Shown: positions 24,254 through 37,361 of the stretch, in pieces | How positions within the stretch are numbered: the first letter of the stretch is position 1 | How the letters are laid out: each line of letters opens with the position of its first letter | Source: Selaginella tamariscina | Lineage: Eukaryota; Streptophyta; Lycopodiopsida; Selaginellales; Selaginellaceae | Assembly (NCBI GenBank): GCA_003024785.1 | Contig: PUQB01000159.1 | Span: 223,501 to 287,500 of the forward strand | Length of the DNA: 64,000 nucleotides | Reading direction: 5' to 3' | Position numbers and translations under genes: made by a program | Notes under the pieces: model-generated | Seen by the model: the letters and a program-made list of their open reading frames with translations, nothing else | The model's database searches: none | Told to the model about the DNA's origin: nothing

Positions 24254-25081
24254 TCCTGCACAATATCTCATCTAATAACGTGTATTTGTGCGTGTGCGTG
24301 TGTATGTGTATGTGTTATTGTGTTTACCTTGGGATCACTTTCAAAATGTGTGAGGAAGTCGAAGCGCGTCTGTTGCAGCGGGTTAGTTGTGCTGGAAGGA
24401 CACACATACACACACAGACAACACACGCACACGCACGCGCGCGAACATACGGGATGGAAGTGCGTGCGTGCGTGCGTACTACATTTCTATTTGGATGTAT
24501 GATTACCTAACATAAGATCCTCCGTGATTTGATCCGCCCTAAACTAAGAACCCTAATCTGAGAAGCATTGTTCTTCGAGAGAGATGCAATCTCAACCGTC
24601 CATCGTCGTTTATTTAAACTATCGTTTGCATGAGAATATTCTCATTCCAAACATAACGTGCATACATTATAAATCCACTTGTACTAAATAGCTGCACTAC
24701 ACGTGAAACTTTGTGTTGTTTAAGCGAAAACTGGATATATATATATGTGTGTGTGTGTGTGATTTAATGCGTGTATACACAAATGGATACATTCAAAGTC
24801 GTACAGAAACAAATAAATACATTAATTATATGTACAGACAACTATAAACATGTGTATATATAATGTGTATACGCGCGTGTAGCTAATTAAAAACTAAATT
24901 TATTATGAATACTGAAATTATATACATTAACCTTTACTATATAGTAGGAAATGTATGTACCTTCGTAGCAGCTCTTCACAAAAACCAAACCTCGCTATCC
25001 AGGCAAATACACTATTAACTTCCCATCTTCAATAATCATACTCCATATTTGGGATGTATCACTCCGGAAAATAATCGAAGG
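24254..25081. promoter_or_regulatory. Upstream region of CFAP57 and 3' flank of the ERECTA-like gene
   Basis: CFAP57 and the receptor kinase are both on the minus strand, so this 830-base spacer should hold the CFAP57 promoter and 5' UTR. The CFAP57 ATG at 24253 directly follows a good acceptor (TTGTGCAG), so a non-coding 5' exon is likely, probably around 24350-24600. An AACCCTAAT telo-box-like motif lies near 24550. The block 24960-25081 is the untranslated remainder of the last kinase exon if that splice is right. Confidence 0.5.
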
Positions 25082-28000
25082 TTAAAATACACCTGTCAAA
25101 CAATGTAAAGAACCGTTTTATGTATTATTTGTCAACATGCAGAATGATGAACACACTACACAGTATGTTGTGTGTGTGTGTTGTGTGTACATAGGTAAGA
25201 TATCTACACGACATGTAGATACCTATGATTCTATGTATGCATGTGATTATCAGTAACTCAGTACTGGATCTGTTTATTGTTATCCGCTCATTTTGTATAT
25301 ACGTCGTCAATATATACGTAAGCCCGTTCTCTCTCTCTCTATAGGCTATAGTGAATGTATGTATTACACGTCTATTAGATCGATGGAGTTAGAATGTATG
25401 CATGTATCTAAGTTGATACATGAGTTCAAGCATTTAAAGTGAGTACACAATTACACGTACGTAAGAGAGAAGCTTACCAGTTATATAAAGATTACGTTCA
25501 GCGCTCTGAGAAATAACTTCACCAAACTTCATGAATAGATGACCACCAGATGTAGTACTGCTTGCAGAGAGGTTATCCCTGTGCTTAGACTCTGCATAGT
25601 CGTCGATATATGTCCTGTTATTCGTGGGAGTCGGAGTGGTAGACGCACTCTTCTTGGACATGGGCGAAACGGGAACGAGGGAGAGTAGCACGTTTGCCAC
25701 ATCGTGCATTGCTGTCTCTGTGCTGCTTGCTTCTGTGCACAGAGTAGTGCTAGACGTACTGTCTTTTGAACTGTCCCCATGTCTTGGCATGTTTCCTTGA
25801 TCTCCGTGTCTATTACTTCCATCACCGTATTGCTGTTTCATGGGACATCACCTGCGATATTAGAATTAAGACTGTAATTCCCATATGACTAATAATGTTT
25901 CATAAATATATACGTTCACAATGTCATATTATTGTAACTATTATGACCAACCACATATTTATTTATGAACATTGTTATTAATACCAATCTACTTTATTTC
26001 TTGTGAAGGATCAGTCTGTGTATGTATATGTAGGCATACAACGTACATAGACAGGCAGGTCTATATACTTATGTCTCCGTTGCCAAACACACTTTAAGCA
26101 GTTCAGAACTTCCAATATGACTTTCCTATGCATGATGTATTCTGTACACTATAAATATTTTTGTGTATATGTATTATATAGAACGATCTAGACAGTGAAT
26201 TTATACGTACCCATTGATGCAAGTTCCTTTCGTCATCAACGGCTTTTAATCCAGTAATAAGCTCGAGAAGAACAATTCCAAAACTATATACGTCTGATTT
26301 CTCGTTGAGCCTTGAAGTTCTCGCATATTCCGGGTCAATATATCCAATGGTACCTGAAAATGCATAAAGACATATACGTATATACACACATATGATTATA
26401 CATATAGATATGTACATGTCTATAAATACACATACACATATTCGATAAGACACAGATATATACATGCACATATAGACATGTGCATGTGCATAGATACACA
26501 CACATGTATGTGTACACATACACAAATACATATCTATATATTAACTATATAATTTGCTTACCCAGGACAAATGTTGAAGTATGTGTTTTCGTGGGGCAGA
26601 TACTCTTGGCAATACCAAAGTCTGCAATGTGCGCTTCAAAATTCTCGTCTAATAAGATGTTGGAAGACTTCACGTCCCGGTGTATTATACGTGGACTGCA
26701 ATCGTGATGAAGATATGCAAGGCCTTGTGCTGCTCCTAATGCTATCTTTAACCTCGTGTCCCAGTCAAGCTTCACTTTTCTTACAGGACCTGTATAAGAG
26801 GATCGTGTTAGTGCGTGTGTGTGTGTACATGTACATACATATCCATATGTATATAAGAATATAACACAGACACACATGCGATATATACACAGACACATGT
26901 ATATATGTGATGTAATATAACTTGCTCGTATACTAGGATACTGTTGATAGTATAGCGTTTAGTATAATATATATGCTGTAGTATAGTATCTGTAATGCCC
27001 TGTATGTTATTTCATTGCATATGTTAGATACAGCTAGGATTAAATAATAGTAGCAGTATATTTTGCAGTATACCAAAACTACTTTATATTCAAATTAAGC
27101 TAAGACGTACACATACATATGTGTGTTTGTTGACAAAATCAAAGGTTGTGCTCTCAGATCAGGTTGAATACTTATATAGAGTATAACCAACACTTACTGG
27201 TAAATTCGGGTTGCTTGCAAGTCAAAAGATGTATTTTTACAAATACACACTAGATATGGATAGTTATGTGTATATAACATACCGTGTAATACGTCCCACA
27301 GACTACCATTCTCCAAGTAGTCATAAAAGAGGAGATTTCCAGCAGGTGAGAGAGAGTATCCATGCAAAGCTACCAGATTACGATGCTTAATATGTCCAAG
27401 AGTCTCTAACTCAGTTTCGAATTCATGCATGTTCTGCGGGAAATGGTTGTATAGCTTCTTAATAGCGACTGTTTTTCCATTCTTCAACGTGCACTTATAC
27501 ACAGTTGATGATGCTCCACGCCCTATTATGAACCTTTCGTTTAAGTTCTCTGTTATCCGCATTATATCGTCGTTTGTATGACATGCCATGTCCATGTGAA
27601 GTACTACCAAGTTTGGTGGCCCTGTAATACAATCAAGTCAGACTTAAGCAGTACAATTAAACATCATATATATGTGTGTACGGCGCGCATACAGCTTTAC
27701 ATAGACTGATATAAGACGTATGTATATGCATATATTAACCTATAATATCCGTTGCGCACCTTGACCTGTCTTGCCGGAGACTTTAGTGAATGGTTTTGTA
27801 TGGTTCAATTTGATGACCAAGAAAGCCAACAGTAGGATTAAACAAATAGCTGCAATTGATATTCCCATGATCGCAGTTGCCCCGATCTTGGAAGCTCTAG
27901 ACTGGAATCCGCAAACAGACTTCCCCGGTACACCACATAATTGTGCATTCCCCACATAACTAGACATTAAAGAATTAGTTCCCCATATAATACACACAAG

Positions 28001-31000
28001 CATAAGATTATATACATACATGCACGTGTAAATGACTGAAATAAACAATACACATTACTGCTGATATATAATCGCTTTATGTTTAAGTAACACTATTTAT
28101 TAGAAATAATCAGTAAATCATGTTAATGTGTTATGTACGCATGTAGACACATTTATGACAGCGGTACACTTGATTATATGTATTATATAGGGTTTTATAC
28201 GTGAACATCTCATAAATCGTCACATACCTATCAGCGGTGAATCTTGAGAATATAGTCCCAGAAGGAACTTGTCCAGAGAGATTGTTATAAGATACGTTCC
28301 TGTAAGAAACATATGTATTACTATACACATCAGACATACACGCGTACATAGCTAGATATACATGGTGATGATGTTATATTAACGTCTCTCATACAGATCA
28401 CATATACGCGGACATATATATATTTTTAAAAAGTAACTTACAGAACAGTCAGGCTGAAGATATTTCCAAGTTGTACTGGAATCGCTCCCGACAACTTGTT
28501 ATGTTGCAACAACCTGTGAAAACACAAATGTATACATACATACATACATACATACATATCTATATAAGTCTGTGCATTACTTAGCGATAATAAAGCATGC
28601 TTACAGTGTGTTTAAGGACAGACACTGTCCTAACTCTGGAGGTATGTTCCCTGAGAGGCTGTTTTGAGAAATATCCCTGATTACAAATCGTTAGAACAGT
28701 ACGCCACATAGTACAAAAATGCATGATTACAAATCATTATAAATAAACTACAAAAAATATTGTATAAGTATAATGCACATATAATAATCTTACACAAAGT
28801 CAATGCTCCTCAGGTTGCCAAACTCTGAAGGAATCCTGCCTGATATGTCGTTATTGCGGAGGATCCTGAACATATACCATGATATTGCTCATTCATCAGT
28901 TGCTCGATTAACCTAGCACATTTACCTCTCCCACCCCCCCCCGCTCCTCTCTCTCTCTCTCTCTCTCTTCCTCTTCTCTATCTATATTGTGGGTGTGTGT
29001 GTATATGTATGTATGTAGTACTATGTACATCAACTTACAACGTGAGTAGATGTTCCAAGTCACCCATGGAACTGGGAATAGGACCAGTGATATTGTTGTC
29101 CGAGATGTCTCTGTGTACAAAGGTCACAAGATTCTCAAACGCGTTTGATTTATTAGTAGTTTATGTAACAGTTATGATATAATTATAAATAAAAAGAGAC
29201 CAAATTAGTGAAACTTACAAGGTGTCAAGGTTCACAATGTGACCAAAGTCGTCGGGGATGCTACCACCAAAGAAATTCGAAGACAGATTCCTGATAGAAA
29301 ATTTGTCAATACATACATATATAATTGCTTATACATAATATCTATATATAATTCTACCAATTTATAGTTCTTACAGATATGTCAAACTTTCGAGCTTCCT
29401 AAGTTGAGGAGGAATGCTTCCATTTAGATGGTTTCCATGAACGTTACTGTAAGCAGAAAGTGAGCACGACATCAAGGTGATGGTCACACACGTGTACAAG
29501 CATTAAACACACACACGCATATATGCATACATTACACCAAACCACACACACCACAGTTACTCACAGATAGTTAAGTGCGGTACAAGAACTTATGTTTTCA
29601 GGTATAGGCCCGTAAAGCTGATTGTTGGATAAATTCCTGGACATCAAAACGCTTAGCACGAAATAGGAAAATTTTAACAAATAATACTACAGAAATGTTT
29701 GTACTTATTATAAACATATGGTTATATCTTATAATGCGTATAAACATATCAACAGGTTTAATAATGCACTCACAGCTCAAACAAATCGCTTAAGGAACCA
29801 AGTTCGGACGGAATTTCTCCCGTCAAACGATTGTCGTTCAGCTGCCTGCGGCATGTCAGAGAACATATTAGCACGATAAAATTGCAAACATTGTAAATAC
29901 ATATGGCATCACATTTAACATATGGCGCACTTACAAGTAGCTCAGTTTTGTCATATTGCCAAGTTCAGGAGGAATTCGTCCCGACAGATGATTACTATGT
30001 AAATACCTGCATATCGAAAAATATGAGCAACCATTATAATTCACAAATATACATGCATATACATTGAGTATATGTTGTATGGATGTAAACATATGTTAAG
30101 ACTGTATACGTATACGAATGTGAATGTATATGTTTGTGCATGTACAAATCAAGGAATTAGCTCATACAATTTGCCAGTGTAGGTCAAATTTCCAAGCAAA
30201 GGTGGTATTTCCCCTTCAAGTCGATTGTCACTCAGATCCCTGCAAAAGTGAACACGTATATAAGCATAAGTATGATCTATCGTCATGCGTGAATATATCT
30301 ATGTTATGTGAAGATAACATCACTTACAGCACAGCGAGGGCCTGCATAAGTCCAATCACCTCTGGGATCTTTCCTGAAAACTGGTTTCCTTGAAGGGACC
30401 TGCCAGAAAAATTGGTAAGTATTATCATAAATATACATTATTACTGCAAAGGTAACAAGGTAACACTACTTCATATGCGTGGGTAGTTATATATCTACAA
30501 TTATTTGTAAACATAGCGAACTTACAAAGTGGCTACTTGCAAGAAACCAATGTTATACGGTATCTCTCCAGTCAAGCGATTGTAGGCTAGATCACTATAA
30601 GGACAAACAACGCAAGCCACGTCAGTAATAGAACCACAGTCATGAAAATAATACGTACAGGATTTCAAAGCTTGTACAGTTGCCAATATTATCAGGAATA
30701 ATGCCAGATATATTGTTGCTACGTACATCACTGTAATCAACCGCTCGATTATTACAGGAAGGAATTACCAAATTAAATAAATATGTATATCGGGTTGCAT
30801 ATAATATACATGGGTGTGTATATATCATATGCGTGTGTGTTGCGTGAAACTTACAAGTACCAAAGGCCGGTTAAGCGGCACATGTCAGGAGAAAGAGTGC
30901 CACTGAGAAGGTTATCTCTAAGCCCACTGTAAAGTCAATGGGTTAAAATATCTAAAACAAAAATAGGAAAAACTTAGAGCTTACAGATATTGCAGAACCT

Positions 31001-31924
31001 CGCTCCAGTACAACAGTGTGGGTATCTCTCCAGTCAGCTGATTTTGTGCCAAATCCCTTTAAAACCACCCATTAATTTCATAATTAAGAGACCAGTCCGG
31101 ACATGTATAGACATGTATATGAATAATTGTAATAGAAAGCGATATGCTTACAGTGTTTTCAAATTTGGCAGCTGCGAGAGTGTAGACGGAATGGGTCCTG
31201 TGAGTTGATTGCTTTTGAGGATACTGGAATAAAAAATGCAACGTCACAATTATCCAAAAGTATATAGCAAGACTTACAGAGTTTCTAGCAGTTTGAGCTG
31301 AGATATCGAAAAAGGGATGTCTCCCACCAATGCATTGAAAGAAAGATCTCTGCGAAGTGAAATATTAGAGCTCAGCAAGCAAATCTTCTGAGAAATCTTA
31401 CATGTACTTCAAAACGGAGGCATCACCAATCTCATCTGGGATTTGACCACCAATGCTGTTTTCTCTCAAATCCCTGCAAATGCTAACATCAGCACAGGAA
31501 TACAAATACAAACTAGAAACATACAGATACTGGAGACTCTTGAGCTTCCCAATAGAAGGGGAGATTACCCCAGAAAGGCTCAACTGTGTAAGATTCCTGG
31601 AAACAAAATGTTAAACAATAATCTATATTTCTGTGAGAAAGGAACTCACAGCCCAATAACGGAAAGCGTAACATTGTCACATGTAACTCCTCTCCAGAAG
31701 CAAGGATCCCGATCCGGAGCGCCATCCCAGTCATAGAGCACATTGCCTGCATTCGTAAAGGACTTCTTAATATCCAGCAACACAGCACCTGGAGAAACAG
31801 AAGATCATTAAAAACATAGAACAGAGCAAACCCAGAAAGAAATGTATATAAAAATCCACTCACCATCACTTGAGAGTGCAGAAATCCCACGAATTAGAAG
31901 GATACCCAAAACCCAAAACGCCAT
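25082..31924 (-). CDS. ERL: ERECTA-family LRR receptor-like kinase
   Basis: ERECTA-family kinases perceive secreted EPF/EPFL peptides at the plasma membrane and pattern stomata and organs. The signal-peptide exon (31864-31924, [16 protein letters not shown]) and LRRNT exon (31650-31788, [12 protein letters not shown]) precede twenty LRR exons from 31525-31596 to 28228-28299. All are 72 bases except 30526-30594 (69). Next come the transmembrane exon (27760-27959, [17 protein letters not shown]) and kinase exons 27283-27621, 26562-26789, 26211-26353 and 25478-25851. Motifs include [64 protein letters not shown] and [20 protein letters not shown]. The tail [14 protein letters not shown] is the ERECTA C terminus. 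It appears extended by a spliced exon ending at 25082. An in-frame upstream ATG lies at 31969. Single-base losses near 25828-25832 and 25711-25716 break frame in the last kinase exon. Confidence 0.95.
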
Positions 31925-34300
31925 GGGCTCCGAAAGGACGAGAGATCTTCTAAAACCCATGACCAGCATTACTTCTTCACCACATTCTGTGATAAACAGA
32001 CAGGAACTTGCTAACTTTAACCTGTGAGAAATCCCTGGAAGAAAGTACTACCGCCCAGAATGTATATCCCTTTCTGGGACCCCTGTCTAGCAAAGCTGTT
32101 CTCTTCCCTAACAGCCTATCAAAAACAAAATCTTCAGCGGGTGGACAGTCACTTCCCGGTTAGCCGCATTCGTTCATGAAAGACTTTGTCCCTAATGCTG
32201 GATTAAACAGCCTGCTGCATTGAAAGAAAAAGCATGGATAGCGAACCCCATGCAACCAGTTCACGGTCTGGAAGGAGACAAACCACGAAGGCTGGCATAA
32301 ACTGGGGTGGCAATCGACGTCAAACCGAAATTATGCGAGGGGCAGGATTCTGAGCGCCGGCAGTAGACATCGCCATCCTGAAACGGACTACTGCACGCAA
32401 ATACAGAAAGAAGGCGCACCGCAAGAATGCAAAAATGGCAGCCTGCAACCGATATTACGCCTCCGAAAACTCCCCCTTTAGCCACGGAAAGCAGTGTACG
32501 CTCCTAAAGACTCTTCTTCAACGGAGATCACCTTTTCCTGTCATGGCTTGATGTTCTCCCGCAGCCTCCGCATATTCTTCACGGAACATCACACCTTCCG
32601 TGCTCAGAAAAGAGGATTTCCTCCCAAAATCGCGACACTCGCTCCAAATATCGGATTTTTGTCGAGAAATCTCAGGTTCTGTAATGATCTTCGTCTTCAA
32701 AGAACAGATTTTGACATAGAAACGAGGATTTCCGGACAAAGAGAACGAATTTGAGAATGAAATCGGTGTCTCTGTTGGAAAATGATATTTCGCAGATTTC
32801 CGGCTCCAAAAAAACAGATTTTTTAACAAAGAAACGAGGAAAAGAACGGATTTGTGAATGAAATCGATCTTTGAGCTCACCGATTCATTGAAGAACACCA
32901 AAAAATGCCATTTTTTAATCCAATGACGAACAAACGATCTGTGAAGGCGCCTACAATGCCGGTGACGCGCTCCTAGGACCCTAGAAATCCCTCACAGCCC
33001 CGCAGATGATCCCTGGGCATTCTTCAAACAGAGTTCGCCTATGAACAGAGATTCTAAACAAACGCATTTACTGCGGTTTAACCACAGGGTAAAAGCCTCG
33101 GATAAGGACACATGTCCTTGGCGCCTCACACAATCTTGGAGAATTAAAAAATATGGATATTCGAAGCATATACTTCGTATATTCGTATAAGATTAAAAAT
33201 GATTGCAATCATGCAAACCATTAAATGGAAAACCACAACATTTGAAATATTATAATGTAAGGTTTATAACACATTTTCAATGCATTTTCTATAGTACTTC
33301 CAGGACAAAGATTTGCAATATATATATGGTCCCACTCCAAAACTATATATATACAGTTCGTTACTCAAAAGGCGAATATATATCCCCTGTATAAAAGACA
33401 ATATACATGTATCTCAGCTTTATACGGTTTTATCAGTAACAGGGCGGTCAAACCCTAGATGTGACCGGTTGCTACCGGTAAAGTAGCTTCGGCGTGTGTG
33501 AGCCGTTAGATCCGAACCGCAGATTAGAAAACGACAGATTGTGTAATTATATTCTATTTAACCCAACATCAGGTGGAATATTCACTATTTACCGGCTGCA
33601 ACCCGTGCCCCCCACTGGCTAGGCGTTATGTAAATTTATGACGAATTTTTATAGGCGGGTAAATTATGTTTTTCACTTCACACGTGCCGTTTAATATTTA
33701 CCACCGTACCGGGTAAAAAGATGTCAGCTTTTTACGTGTCTAATAAGTGGGTTAAGGCTAGGTTAGCTACTTTACGTACCTTGGATTCCATAGGATATTC
33801 CCCATGTGCATGCATGTGAAGGCGTATATAATTTTTACATACATAACAACACACACGCCACGCCAAATATGTGTATATGTATATACATTTAATGAGATTG
33901 ATTTAAATCGCCTGGATCTCAACAACCGTAATTGTATAAGATAGTAAAGATAGTATTTACGTACAAATGTAGGTAGGTGGACGCCCTGGACATGTTTGTG
34001 AACAGTGTTAACGCACATGGTATACACATATTATATATGCGCGTGCGTGCGTGTGTGGTGTACACGTATATACGTAAATACAATGCGAAAGATGCAAGGC
34101 AATCAGAATTCTAAATGGATATAAATATCAAGGAGGACCACATAACAATAATATCGAGTGTTACGGGGAATCGAACCCTGGACGTGTTTGGAAGGGGTCA
34201 TCATGGCACATGCATGTATGGTACATTTGATGTAGACACGTAGAGAATGATGGTTTATTACTATGCATGGGATGGGATGGATGGGATTCATCTGGTCATC
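31925..34300. promoter_or_regulatory. Upstream region of the ERECTA-like gene
   Basis: The first 1.2 kb upstream of the receptor kinase is less AT-rich than other spacers, as expected for a long 5' leader. It contains open but unconvincing frames such as 32518-32901 on the minus strand. AAACCCTAG near 33452 and AGCCGTTAGATCCGAACC near 33501 are promoter-like plant motifs. No further gene is supported. Confidence 0.45.
32690..32880. repeat. Degenerate direct repeat upstream of the ERECTA-like gene
   Basis: Two units of roughly 60-65 bases (about 32700-32765 and 32811-32870) share AACAGATTTT, GAAACGAGGA, AGAACG, ATTTG and GAATGAAATCG in the same order. Spacing is slightly different, which suggests an old tandem duplication in the 5' leader or promoter. 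Confidence 0.65.
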
Positions 34301-34907
34301 CCGCCTTCAAAATGGATCTATGTATCTAGTATGCCTGCAACTTAATACGGAATATTCCGTGCATAATATCTTGGTATCTTTCTCCTCGAAATTATAATTT
34401 ATTAACTAAATATATAATATTTTTTATTAATTTATATATGCATAAACTGTTATAACAAGATGTGTGTAACTTCCTTTGAACAGAATGCATGTATGTATAC
34501 ACGAATATTAAACTTAATTAAATATTTTGTTTAGCATTTATACTAAATGTCAAACATCTGTCGGTATCATAAAATAGTTTATTAATTATTTAATTATATA
34601 ATAGTTTAATTAATAATAAGTAATATATTATATAAATCCAGATCTCAACCAATAACAAACTCCTGTTTGTTCTCCACTGTCTCCTGGTAAACTCTATATT
34701 ACCCTCTTTACCCTCTAAAGAGACACATTTGTCCCTCAAGTAAAATTAATTATATAATTCTATTCTATGTAGGAATTCACCAAGACAATTACTAGCGTAT
34801 ACACAAACTATATACATATGTGTGTTGTCCACAACAAGTAAACATACATAGCTCTATATAAAATCCTGCACTTAGATCCTACTTACATATGTATCTCTAC
34901 GTCTATG

Positions 34908-34984
<77 letters not shown>

Positions 34985-36352
34985 ATAGAGAGAGAGGGGT
35001 GTGTCATACAACTCAAATGGAAACAAGAGTGCATATGTATCATTAAACGCTAACAAGCAGATAAACCAAGAATAGACTCTGTGCCTAACTTCTCATAGAC
35101 AACATAAAATAGTAACATTAATAATAATAATGATAAATATAATAAGATATATAATAAGAATATGAACTGTCCGCATGTTCTACTTAAAAAAATTAAACAA
35201 GTCACTATCCCAGTTGTGCTTGAGTTTAAAGTAACTACTGCAGTACAAGCACTCTTATATATAAAAAAAACTCAAAGCAAAGTATGGTAATCATACAACG
35301 CAACTCACAATTTATTATAGTTATTAATGTTGATTATTATTGTTCCTAATAATATTATAACAATAATTATTATTACTTTCCTGTTGTTGTAACATGCTGC
35401 GCAACTCTCCTGTGCGTCTTCCACTCATCAGCACGTAAAAGAAAGGTAAACTAAAGTAGCAAAACAATTATATTTAAGTATATTGTTTGAGTAAAATAGT
35501 TTACCTCGAGCCACCTTAAGTCGTTGGCGAAAACTTAACATAATATGATAGATGTTTCTTCGAAGTTATGCACATGGTATATACAAATGTATATACATTC
35601 TTTCTATTACTACAAGAATCTCTCTCTCTCTCTCCCTCCCCCTCAAAGTTAATATAGGAAGTTTCATGGTATACATATGTACATACATTTTGTATACGTC
35701 TACATGTCCACACAACTCTCATTAAGGCCAATAAGTTAACCGCAGTGTTTGGCAAGATGTCTATATAGCACACACGCACACACACATAAGTTTATAGACA
35801 TGGTACAGAGGTAAAGTATTAAATAGTAAATATATTACATATATGTGCATGTTACGAGCAGGAAAACATAATGTTAAACAGGTTTGACGCTAGCTGCAAA
35901 TAGTGCGAGTACCTCATTCCGAAACAAGTATTTAAGTTTCCCAATGGAAAGCGATGTGAACATGCAAGCCAGCTCCTTTGACCTACACATACAACTTAAT
36001 CACATTAAAATTTAACTACCGATATATATGGAAAATCTACTTGACTAGTTTATATGTTGTTAATATAGGTAAATGTATCATGTTGTTAATATGATTCATT
36101 ATATATAATAGTACTATAATCAAGTTATATATTACATTTGCATCCCTTTCACAAGCAATCTCGTATATTATAGAGAAATTGATAACATACCACCAGCACA
36201 GGACGGATTAATACCAATGCGTTGTGTGTGGTCTGTATACCTACATATATTTAAAATATATTCTTTATAGTCATATACATGCAAGGGTAATCAAATATAG
36301 GCACACCTATAGGCACACACATACTGTTACACATGCATATATATGCTTTACC
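34301..36352. other. AT-rich intergenic DNA upstream of the ERECTA-like gene
   Basis: About 2 kb of AT-rich, microsatellite-bearing spacer lies between the receptor kinase upstream region and the 3' end of the Harbinger-derived gene. I see no exon, RNA gene or terminal repeat in it. Confidence 0.5.
34911..34983. repeat. (CT)n(GT)n compound microsatellite
   Basis: About twenty CT units join about fifteen GT units directly, followed by a short GA run, in intergenic DNA. Confidence 0.95.
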
Positions 36353-37264
36353 TCACAAGAAGGTGGGACCAACATGACCACTGTGAAGCAAATTATGAGC
36401 AATAGCATCTCTAGTATGAGAAGCAGCTGGATCCCATCGCATATTCTCGGGAAGCATCGGATCGTCAATTACTTCAAATGTCCACTCCGAATCGAACGGC
36501 TCCTGATGGATCTCGCATACATTATGCAATACACTACATGCACCTAATACTGCCGGAAGCTCTTGAAGTTTCACCTATGAAAAAAATAAAAATAGTAAGA
36601 TATAACGTAAGTATATTTATAGATAATGATATGTATACTAACTAGTATACAGATATGATAACAATATAGCATAACATAATAAGAAATTTATGATAAATTA
36701 ACTTAAAAGAACTATACTTCTTGTATTATAATAATTGCAATGCTATTATCACATAATGCACAACTATATAAATAAACTAACCTCAGTACGCTTTTGTAGG
36801 AACTTCCACCTTCCTTTTAAGCGGCTAAACGCGCGTTTAGCAATTTAAGCACATCTGACATCTTCTCATTAAAAGCATGGTGTGCCCATCCAAGGTTCTG
36901 TTGTGTATAAGGTACAAGTAGCCAATCCAAAAGGGGATATCCTAATAGAAAAAGTACAACTATGTGATATAATATTACATTACAATATACTGTGTAATTT
37001 ATAATCGTTAACAATGTATATAATCTTGTGGTCAATTAATATATGTACCTGCTCCACCGGATACTAAGACTCCGTTTAAATTGCCTTTAGCTGCTCTTTG
37101 GAATATACTAGATTGTCCAAGAATCTTCTCGTCTGACATCGAACCCGGGAAGCCGATGCAGAGATCCGTGAATATTCCCCGTGTGTCAACAATACCTTGA
37201 AGAGTTATCGAGTACGAAGTCTGAAAGTATAACGAAACACTTATACATATACACATACATGTAG

Positions 37265-37361
<97 letters not shown>

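Noticed and set aside
25434-25841. A separate small gene beginning [16 protein letters not shown]
   Set aside because: Its second half is the ERECTA C terminus, and the other frame of the same exon carries the kinase C-lobe, so it is part of the kinase gene.
32518-32901. Minus-strand 127-residue frame upstream of the ERECTA-like gene
   Set aside because: It overlaps degenerate direct repeats, has no recognised motif, and lies where the 5' leader is expected.
34150-34200. Minus-strand GGTTCGATTCCCC, a perfect tRNA B-box-like sequence
   Set aside because: No D arm, anticodon arm or acceptor stem can be folded around it and no A box precedes it. At most it is a worn tRNA-derived SINE fragment.
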